DNA of 29,040 nt from Condylostoma magnum (Eukaryota; Ciliophora; Heterotrichea; Heterotrichida; Condylostomatidae): NCBI GenBank assembly GCA_920105805.1, contig CAKKTI010000279.1, positions 1 through 29,040 of the forward strand, read 5' to 3'. The notes under the pieces were generated by a model. The model was not told the origin of the DNA. It did not search any database and saw nothing but the letters and a program-made list of their open reading frames with translations. The translations under genes and the position numbers were made by a program. Every line of letters begins with the position of its first letter. The stretch's first letter is position 1. Of this stretch, positions 21,403 to 29,040 are shown piece by piece.

Positions 21403-22848
21403 ATGTTAAGGGCTTTTTCAACTAGTATAAGTTCTTTGGCGCATAAAAACCTAGGAGAAGCTGTATAACTATACTACAATTTCAACATACAACAAAAAAT
21501 TGATAGTAATGACTAATTCGGAGAATTAGCTGGTTAATTATTAGACCATTAAGGCACATCTTTAGTTTTGAGAGATTTAATTGACTTTAACATCCAAAAC
21601 AGTTTATCTCCAATTAAACTACAGAATTAATATTAAAGTGCTTTGGAAAATTACTTAAATAAGGCTCTTTTATCTAAAAACATAAAAGAAGTTGATATTG
21701 CAGTGCACTTTTATTGGCATAATTTTCCTAGATAAAGATTTCCTTATAAACAGATTTTTGATGACTTACTTTGCTCTCCATACGGAACACAAGAAAACAT
21801 AGAAGCATGGAAGTAATTAATAGGTGAGTTGATGTATTATGCAGCTCCAGACTAGGCCTAAGCTCATCAATAATTAGATTTTCTTTACTATTTTGGACAA
21901 GAACCTTAATCTTTAGTTACTCTAGCAAAGATCTCATAAAGTGCTATACAGAAAAGGGCTGCATTAGTATAAAACATTTTGAATTAAACCATTAAGCAGT
22001 GTTATGACACCAAAGTAAATTACACAAGGGATCAATATCAACTTTTCAAGGATTTCGTTATGACAAAGCAAAAGGAGTCTTACGGAACTTAAGTCTTTTC
22101 AGAGAACATTTACTTTATGCTTTGCTACACAGCCATAAAGCACAAAGACTGGGAGGTAGTCTGTGAGCTGTTCAATGATTGAAATGAAATGATTCGAACT
22201 TAAAAGCCTTATTTCCTTTATGGGGCTACAGGATTATATCTTTCTAGCTTAAATCTAGGGGAAGATTTGCCAGTTCATATTGATAATTTAATAAAACAAC
22301 ATGAGAGTGAACTAGAAGAAGGAGAAGATAGCTTTCTATTTGAAGATTAATGAATGACTAGGGCCTATATTGAAGGCCAATGCTAGATTTAAAATTCTTC
22401 TATTTTAACTTCTTTTATATGTGATTGTGGAAGATTATAGTAGAAAATAGGGGTAAATACTCTTCTCAGAGTAGCTAATGTTGCTGTTTAATAGTACAAT
22501 ATAGAGCTAGCTTATTGTATTGAGCATTATTATTACCATCCTCTGGCTATTAATAAAATGAAAAACATTGTAGCTGATTACTAAATTGATTTATGGAAAG
22601 AAGGAAAGGAGTTTACTGATAAGTGAAATTTTGTCAAACACTATAAGAATACAATTAAGCATATGATAAACCCACTTAAAAAATAAGATTTGTATCATTT
22701 TGATGAGAACGGGAAAATAAAGGGGGCTTTATATGAATCAAATTTGTTTGTAGACAAATAGTATAAGGAGAATTTAGAGCATGATGAGTTATTGGATAAA
22801 AAGGCAGATGATTCCATTTACAACGAAGAAACTTTAGACTCCCAGTAA
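21403..22848 (+). CDS. Probable mitochondrial helical protein, unknown family (481 aa)
   Basis: The N-terminus M-L-R-A-F-S-T-S-I-S-S-L-A is a typical mitochondrial targeting sequence (Arg, Ser, Ala, no acids). The rest is mixed helical, with many Tyr/Gln/Asn residues and paired short helices that loosely recall PPR- or TPR-like mitochondrial RNA proteins. I cannot confirm a repeat consensus. A Cys-containing stretch F-I-C-D-C-G-R-L occurs near residue 345. The C-terminal 40 residues are acidic. It ends at a tandem TAA-TAG (22846-22851); in this frame the next TGA is about 460 bases on, inside the next gene, so UAR must terminate here. There is no sign of introns. Confidence 0.65.
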
Positions 22849-22970
22849 TAGATTTAGTTTTAGTATTGTTGTGTATTTACTTAGAAAGATGTATTAAAAT
22901 AAACATATCATTACCGTCGATAGCAATGCATATTTTTCTATGTTACCTTCATCTTTATAATACTAAACAT

Positions 22971-23552
22971 ATGGAAGATCTTGAAGACGAATCAAGTGCT
23001 TAAAGAGTTTAAATAACAGAAAGTGCTAACACTTCGAATGATAAGCTTATATAACTCTAGAGTTCCTCTAATTAGAATGTGTCATCTTAATAAATTAGTA
23101 GTCACAGTAACACCATCAATGATTTCAGGTAAAAATAACTTAAAAGGCTTTAGATGGAGATAAAGGTTTAATAAGCCCAAAAGGAAATTTTTGAAGCTAC
23201 ACAGAATAATGTAGTACTATATTTACAAGAGCCCTTTTAATACTCATTTTGTTTATAAAAAGACATAGAAGGATAGTATTGGAGATACTTTTGCAGTAAT
23301 TGCAATAAAAATGTGTTTCTGAAGCAGATTCCTAAATCCAGTTCAAAACTATACTAAAGAATATTGACCAAAATATGCAGTTGCCTGTGCCGCAAACCTA
23401 CTAATCTAATTTCAGAAAGAATTTATGAGTGCGTTAACTGTAATCAAAAATTTACCTTTTATACTTTAATTCCATACTTTAACAGAATCTCTAAAAGCAC
23501 ACAATTTAATATTAAAACCTATAAAATCCACCCTAGCATCATATCACTCTAA
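22971..23552 (+). CDS. Zinc-ribbon protein, possibly LITAF-like (193 aa)
   Basis: The first 80 residues are Ser/Asn/Gln-rich and mostly disordered, ending in a short coiled coil (L-K-R-L-Q-M-E-I-K-V-Q-Q-A-Q-K-E-I). The rest carries Y-F-C-S-N-C-N-K-N-V, then a hydrophobic piece with K-I-C-S-C-L-C-R-K-P, then Y-E-C-V-N-C-N-Q-K-F. Two C-x2-C knuckles flanking a Cys-containing hydrophobic segment resemble the LITAF domain of endosomal membrane proteins. The conserved His of that family is missing and the spacing is loose, so this is tentative. The stop is TAA at 23550; the alpha-glucosidase ATG follows 79 bases later. With only TGA as stop it would overrun that gene by about 250 bases. Confidence 0.62.
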
Positions 23553-23631
23553 AATCATAGCTAACCCCTAACAAACTCCAATACATCTACTACCTTCCAG
23601 TTATTTTAAAACTAATATTAGCAAAAAAAAC

Positions 23632-26247
23632 ATGGCTAGAGATAATCACTTCTCACACCAATATTCACCTTACTTTAAAACAATCCTGACACATTTGCTA
23701 CTAACAGCATAACTGGTATCCAGTATGTCGGACCCAAGCTTTCCAATATGTACATACTGCGACGACACTAATTTTTACCCGACTTATAAAGCTGTGGACG
23801 TATTGAGCAATTCGACATCATACACAGCCACATTACAACTAGTGACTCCAGGCTCTCAATAATTCGGAGAAAACCTTGACAACCTCCACTTCTCAGCCTA
23901 TTTCAATACCAATAACGAGCTGAGGGTAAGCATCAACGGCCCAAACAACCAAAGATTCCAGCCGGACAATTACCCTAATGCACAGCAGGCTACATAAAAA
24001 GCCTATACTTTTGAAGTGACTGAAGAGCCATTTGCCTTCTCAGTAAAGCGATCGGACTCCTAAGAAGTCATTTTTGATATTTCGGGAGCAAATAGCATGT
24101 CCCAGCTGTATTTCTCAGATCATTATATAGAAATTGGGTCTTCCCTACCTCAAGGTCCGAATATTTACGGACTAGGGGAAAGAGTAAGCTCATTCCGCCT
24201 TAACACTGATAATACTTACTACACTATGTGGACCTTGGCCCAGGATTGCCCCTATGACACTGGCCATAATTCAAGAGGTGGAAATATGTACGGACACCAC
24301 CCAATTTACTTAGATTTGAGAAGTGGAAATGTACACGGAGTATTTTTCCATAATTTCAATGCCCAAGATGCTGTTTTTACTAATGAAGGGGGAAATTAAA
24401 GAGTAGGGTTTAAAACTGTTGGAGGGATGATTGACTTGTATTTCTTTATGGGACCTACTGGAGAAGAGGTTATTCAGTAGTTTGAATAGGTTATAGGCAA
24501 ACCGAATTTGCCACCGTACTGGGCCCTTGGTTTTCACCAGTGTAGATGGGGATATACTGACCTTAAGAGCCTGGATAATGTAGTGAGTGGATACAACAAT
24601 GCAGAAATTCCCTTTGATGTACTGTGGTCTGATATTGACTACATGATTCAGTTTTAAGATTTTACCCTAGACACTTCAAGATTCCCTGCGAATGGTGTGA
24701 AGGACTTAATTTCTAAGTTACACAAAAATAACAGGAGATGGGTTCCAATACTAGACGCTGGAATAGCCTAAGTTGACTATTTCGGGTACAATGAAGGAAA
24801 AGAACGCAATGTTTTTATATAAAGAAACCCTAATGATAGCGAGGAGTTTATAGGGTAAGTATGGCCTGGCAAGTCTGTTTTTATTGACTTTTTGAATCCT
24901 AATGCTACACAGTATTGGAGTGATATGTTGGATGAGTTTAAAGATTCTGCTGATTTTGATGGAATTTGGCTGGATATGAATGAAGCTAGTAGTTTCTGTA
25001 ATGGAGAGTGTCCAGGATTCTACAATACACCGGAAGAAACTATTCCTTTGAAGTATGTGCCGGGAAATCACTCATTAGAGGATCAATTACTACCTTTATT
25101 AGCAAAGCACTATGGAGGGGATCAGTCTATTGACTTTAACTACCACAGCTTATATGCTTACTACCAAGTAAAGGCCACTTACGAGTACCTAGCACAATCT
25201 ACTAAGGAAAGACCGTTTATTTTATCTAGAAGCTCAAGATCAGGCCTTGGAGTATATGGAAATCACTGGCTTGGTGATAATTATTCTAACTGGCAATAAT
25301 TAAAGTACAGTTTTGCTGGAGTTTTAGACTTTTAGATATATGGAATTCCTTTAACCGGTGCTGATGTATGCGGATTCCACAATACAACAACAATTGAGCT
25401 CTGTTCTCGCTGGATTTAAGTAGGCTCAATGTACCCTTTCTTCCGTAATCACAACGATGTAGGAACAGGATCCTAAGAGTTCTATGCCCTTGGGGACTAA
25501 GTGGCTTCAATAGCAAAAAGCTTCATAGAATTACGCTATCAGCTCCACCTTTACTTCTACAGTTTGTTCTTTACAGCTGCCTAATCAGGTGGTACAACTT
25601 GGAGGCCTATGTTCTTCGAGTTTCCATCTCTAACAAATTTATACAGTACTGAGTTCTAAGTAATGATAGGAGACAGTCTCTTATTTATCCCAGTTGTAAA
25701 CGAATTTTCTACATCTGTCGTAGGATATTTGCCAGAAACTGAGAATTGGTATGATATTTTGACTGGGTAGAAGATGAAGTAGACTGGGGAGGTTACCTTA
25801 GACACTCCTATAGATAAAACAAATCTGTTCTTGAGGGGAGGGAAGATTATTCCTTCATTGCCTTCCAGTGGAGCTATGAATTTGTATATGGCAAGGCAGA
25901 ACAGTGTTAATTTGATTGTAGGACTTGATTCTAGCAATTAGGCCAGTGGGGTTTACTATGTAGATGACGGGTTGTCATTAGATACTATTAGTAATAATAA
26001 ATATACAAAATATACCGTCAGTATTTCACCTAATCAGGATAAGTTAGTGCTGAATGTCAAAAGTGAAGTAAGAGGTTATGCTGAAGGGTTGAGTAAAATT
26101 AACGAAGTTCATATTTGGGGATTAGAGAAAGTTGTTAATCTGGTTAGCTCGGATGGAAAAACTCATGAATTTAGTCAGGAGGATGATATTACTGTAGTAA
26201 CGATCAATGAAGATGTTTTTGAAGATTTTACTGTTACCATTGAGTAG
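23632..26247 (+). CDS. GH31 alpha-glucosidase, secreted or lysosomal
   Basis: 871 aa, a normal length for acid alpha-glucosidase/maltase relatives. The ATG at 23632 gives a 31-residue leader with a hydrophobic core (I-L-T-H-L-L-L-T-A), consistent with a signal peptide. A beta-sandwich N-domain runs to about residue 250 with G-P-N-I-Y-G-L-G-E-R. The (beta/alpha)8 catalytic domain has the nucleophile D448 in G-I-W-L-D-M-N-E-A-S-S-F, the acid/base D549 in H-W-L-G-D-N-Y-S-N-W, the sugar-binding W-S-D-I-D-Y-M, and P-L-T-G-A-D-V-C-G-F and M-Y-P-F-F-R-N-H. C-terminal beta domains follow. It should release glucose from alpha-1,4-linked maltooligosaccharides or glycogen in digestive vacuoles or outside the cell. 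Gln is often TAA/TAG but I saw no TGA used as Trp. It ends at tandem TAG-TAA (26245-26250). Confidence 0.93.
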
Positions 26248-26436
26248 TAAAATGATTAGTTAAAATATGTTAATTTGTTTTGAGAGGTTTTATTGGTTAA
26301 TTTATCATAGAATAGTTAACTGGAAAAGTTCTAATAGTATTCATTCACTTTGTGGAATATTATACTTTTAAGCAAACTAATCTTACAAAACCAATCTATA
26401 AAACAAATACCAAAAATTAATATAACATTTAAAAAC

Positions 26437-27038
26437 TCAAATTATTTTTTGTTGAAGTATACAGAATAAATCAGCAAATTCAATAACTTCAACTTTCCCT
26501 TTTTATTTTCCAATTGCATGAAAAATTTTAGCAACGTGACCATAAAATCACTACTCTTCAGTCTAACATCCTCTATAAGCCATCTTTAAAACAGTGTTTA
26601 AAGCATATCTGTCAATTTATTTATTTTATGCATACTCAACAAGCTTAAAATAAACTAAATATAGCTTACATAGTATTTTAAATATTCTAAGCTTCTGATT
26701 ATTTGATTAATCACTATTTTTTCTAGTACTGAAATATCCTTGAAACTTAGGTAAATCTAATGCACGCAAACATTAATAAAATTTCTTAAGTCTTATCCAA
26801 GTTTCATTTCCTAAAGAATCATTTAGTAAATTTAGAAAACCCTACTCCATTACATAGCAATCAAGTCAAAATTGCTTTATTACTTATACATGAACTTATA
26901 CACAATCTTATTGCATCAGAACAAAATTTTAGTCAGCTTCAGATGCTATACGAGAAAAACAAAGCTCTGTAATTTAACTATAATACCCTTTATTTAAATT
27001 GTTTAAATTAACAGAAGATCTTCTATTTTATCACGCAT
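26437..27038 (-). CDS. Unknown spliced protein (193 aa)
   Basis: Predicted exons 27038-26987 and 26966-26437. It starts M-R-D-K-I-E-D-L-L-L and is mainly helical, with G-F-L-N-L-L-N-D-S-L-G-N-E-T-W and, near the end, M-A-Y-R-G-C-Q-T-E-E-Q-W-F-Y-G-H. The last 30 residues are K-V-E-V-I-E-F-A-D-L-F-C-I-L-Q-Q-K-I-I. The second exon is strongly gene-like throughout. It appears to end at TGA (26439-26437), which would make UGA a terminator here while UGA codes Trp within the same gene. If that TGA is Trp, the next UAR lies about 48 bases on. It sits tail-to-tail with the alpha-glucosidase (189 bases between ends). No family was recognised. Confidence 0.6.
26967..26986 (-). other. Predicted 20-nt intron
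   Basis: Minus-strand GTATTATAG...ATTACAG. It joins the ATG-containing short first exon to the long second exon, splitting a codon after its first base. Confidence 0.5.
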
Positions 27039-27222
27039 TTGTTAAAAGGGGAGATTGTACTGGATCTATTAAATTTTAATAGGAAGCTGCTCTTTTCATC
27101 ATAGGCTTTTAACTGGTTTATATTCTAAGACGATTCTAAAGTTAAACATTGCGCCTTTTGAGATGAATCTGTTTAGTTAATTGACTTATTAATTCTTAGA
27201 CTTAATTTTCCATTTTTAATAA

Positions 27223-29040
27223 TCAATTAGCAAATCCTACATTATTTCTGAACTCAATGTACTGGTTTAACACAGCTTGATTTGTCCTAGGCCTAACCTT
27301 ACTCATAGCTTGCTCTATAAAATCCATTGTAAATTTGGTAACATTTAAATCCTATAATAAAGCCACTAGGCCAGCTTCTTTAAAAAGCATAACTATCTCT
27401 GCCCCAGTATAACCTTCTAATCTTTCCGACACAGCCTATACATCAATTTCTTTATCAATTTAGATCTTTTCAAGCTGCATTTCTACAATTTACTACCTAG
27501 ACAACTAATCAGGAGGAGGTACATAAATCAGCCTATCCAACCTCCCAGGTCTTAGCAAAGCAGCATCAATAATCCACGGCTTATTAGTAGCAGCTAGAAT
27601 AATCAACCCATCTGCAGATTCTATCCCATCCATTTCATTCAAAAGTGTAGTTAACACCCTTTCACTAACACCAGAATCATTCGCATCTCTTGTCTTACCC
27701 ATGGAGTCAACTTCATCTATAAATAAAACACAAGGGGAAGCTAAAGTAGCCTTATTAAATATATTTCTTAATGATTTCTCAGTATCTCCTACAAACTTAC
27801 TGAAAAGTTCGGGACCTTTAATTGCCAAGAAGTTCATTGAGGATTCAGTTGCAACTGCTTTGGCAAGCATTGTTTTACTGCAGCCGGGGGGACCATATAG
27901 CAGGACGCCTTTAGGAGCTGCAATACCAAGTTTTAGGAAGTTTTATTAGTATTTCAAAGGTCATTCTACACTTTATTGGAGACTTAATTTTACCTATGAG
28001 TATCCTCCTATATCATTTCACCTTACTTTAGGAATTTCTAGAATTGCATCTCGGAGACTGCTTGGCTTTATTTGTTTTAAGGCTTAACGGTAGTCCTAAA
28101 AGCTTACTGATAATTCCTCCCCTAAGCGTTTATGACGTTAGATTGATTTCATGCATGCTTCTCTGCATAAAGCTAGTATATCTGCTCCCACAAAGCCGTG
28201 AGTTTTGTCGTATATCACCTCTTTTTCTTGGTCTGACAATTGTAGGTGGTTTTAGGCTTTCCAGTATATATCAAATATCTCTTTTCTTTATTATATGCTT
28301 GGCACTGGTATTTCGATTTCTTTATCAAATCTTCCTGGGCGTCTTAATCCTTAATCTATCTGGTTTTATCTAGACGTTGCTCCTATTATCAGAATTCCCT
28401 GATTTGGATCGTCAAATTCTGTTAAAATGGTTGTTATAATTCTGCTTTAATACTCTTCTATGTTTTAATCACGACTAGGACATAAAGAATCAATATCATC
28501 TATAAAGATGATAGAAGGGATGTTTTGTCTGGCTTTTTCAAATATTTCATGAATTTGCTTTTCACTGTCTCCTACGAATTTTGCAAAGACTGATGTACTG
28601 TTGATTTTTACCAAATTTAGTTGAAATTGTTGTGCTATGCTGGCAACTAGAGCTGTTTTTCCAGTTCCTGATGGACCATATAATAGAATTCCTTTAGGTG
28701 GTGTTATGTTTAATTGTTCGCATAGTTGTGTGTTAATAAGAGAAATGTCTATTATCTCGTATATAGCATCTCTCTGCATTTCTAAGCCTCCTATAGAAAT
28801 TGCCTATTCTTATTGTATTACTTCATTTTGAGGAAGGATTAGCTGTATTTGTGTTCTAATTAAAAGTTACTCTTTTGTTACTAGGTATTAATTCAATGGA
28901 TTACTGTTGTATATGTAAACTTGGAATTGGTAGTTATTACCATATATCTAGATTGAGACTATCTACTCATCTTATATGAGTTCACCTACTAGTTGTATTC
29001 TCAGATAATCTTTAAATATATTATTTCCTATTTTAAGAGC
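27223..29040 (-). CDS. Tandem AAA ATPase, AFG2/SPATA5 type (N-terminus outside window)
   Basis: The frame is open from the right edge to TGA at 27225-27223 (or TAA at 27204). Two AAA modules are visible. The first has [16 protein letters not shown], Walker [11 protein letters not shown] and R-R-P-G-R-F-D-K-E. The second has [22 protein letters not shown], Walker [11 protein letters not shown] and L-R-P-G-R-L-D-R. The G-C-S-K-T Walker A with [10 protein letters not shown] and [10 protein letters not shown] is characteristic of AFG2/Drg1/SPATA5 rather than CDC48. These hexamers strip shuttling factors from cytoplasmic pre-60S particles. The first module has Asp-Asp instead of Asp-Glu in Walker B. 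Trp in W-N-D-I-G-G and E-W-P-L is TGA. The N-terminal double-psi domain lies partly or wholly beyond the window. Confidence 0.85.

Noticed and set aside
24310-25937. Minus-strand ORFs within the alpha-glucosidase
   Set aside because: They are antisense to the conserved GH31 catalytic domain and have no recognisable features.
27701-28373. Plus-strand ORFs antisense to the AAA ATPase
   Set aside because: The opposite strand carries clear Walker A, Walker B and arginine-finger motifs in one frame.
1-29040. Strict karyorelict code (only TGA as stop)
   Set aside because: It would force overlaps of 80 to about 460 bases at 17998, 22848 and 23552, and would read through tandem UAR codons at four gene ends.
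1-29040. 15-nt introns as in Stentor or Blepharisma
   Set aside because: 15-nt removal would keep frame and cannot explain the observed frame changes; the segments that fit are 20-41 nt.
1-29040. Telomere repeats, tRNA genes, transposons or eliminated-sequence boundaries
   Set aside because: No C4A4-type repeats, cloverleaf with T-loop consensus, terminal inverted repeats or transposase motifs were seen on reading both strands.

Overview
The window reads as macronuclear-type DNA of a ciliate that has reassigned all three stop codons. It is AT-rich and gene-dense. The long reading frames only make sense if TAA and TAG are Gln and TGA is Trp. TGA sits at family-invariant tryptophans: W-K-G-L-F in the RRP1 homologue, the D-W-W-N-I-F-D motif of the voltage sensor, the RING tryptophan, and V-x-W-x-D-I-G-G in the AAA ATPase. 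The same codons must also end proteins. If UAR were always Gln, several genes would run 80 to about 460 bases into their neighbours. This is the ambiguous behaviour described for Condylostoma (translation table 28), so a Condylostoma-like heterotrich is the best guess, and a karyorelict (table 27) is the main alternative. Introns predicted from frame changes are 20-41 nt, GT...AG. No mobile element, rRNA, tRNA, CRISPR array or telomere was recognised.

Layout. 1-5228 (minus, open at the left edge): large secreted or membrane protein with Notch-type LNR repeats, a beta-helix region and an EGF-like Cys block. 5229-6126: one uncertain small ORF and one small spliced minus gene. 6178-9648 (plus): receptor with a periplasmic-binding-like (ANF-receptor) ectodomain and many membrane segments. 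9789-11624 (minus): voltage-sensor domain fused to a class I cyclic-nucleotide phosphodiesterase. 11904-12941 (plus): spliced coiled-coil protein. 13057-13794 (plus): aquaporin with an atypical second NPA box. 14218-18897 (minus): four consecutive genes, namely FHA-RING ubiquitin ligase, a 171-aa unknown, a 567-aa RG-rich unknown and a 272-aa unknown. 18991-26247 (plus): six genes, namely CFAP97/Hemingway ciliary protein, RRP1/Nop52 ribosome-biogenesis factor, a small basic protein, a protein with a mitochondrial-type N-terminus, a zinc-ribbon protein and a GH31 alpha-glucosidase. 26437-29040 (minus): a spliced unknown and a tandem AAA ATPase of the AFG2/SPATA5 type, open at the right edge.

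Intergenic gaps are mostly 20-300 bp, so promoters and 3' UTRs must be short. There is no operon-like functional theme, but several genes fit ciliate surface and signalling biology: the LNR/beta-helix protein, the receptor, the voltage-sensor phosphodiesterase, the aquaporin and CFAP97. RRP1 and the AFG2-like ATPase both belong to 60S ribosome maturation. All stop positions are provisional because the three codons are ambiguous.
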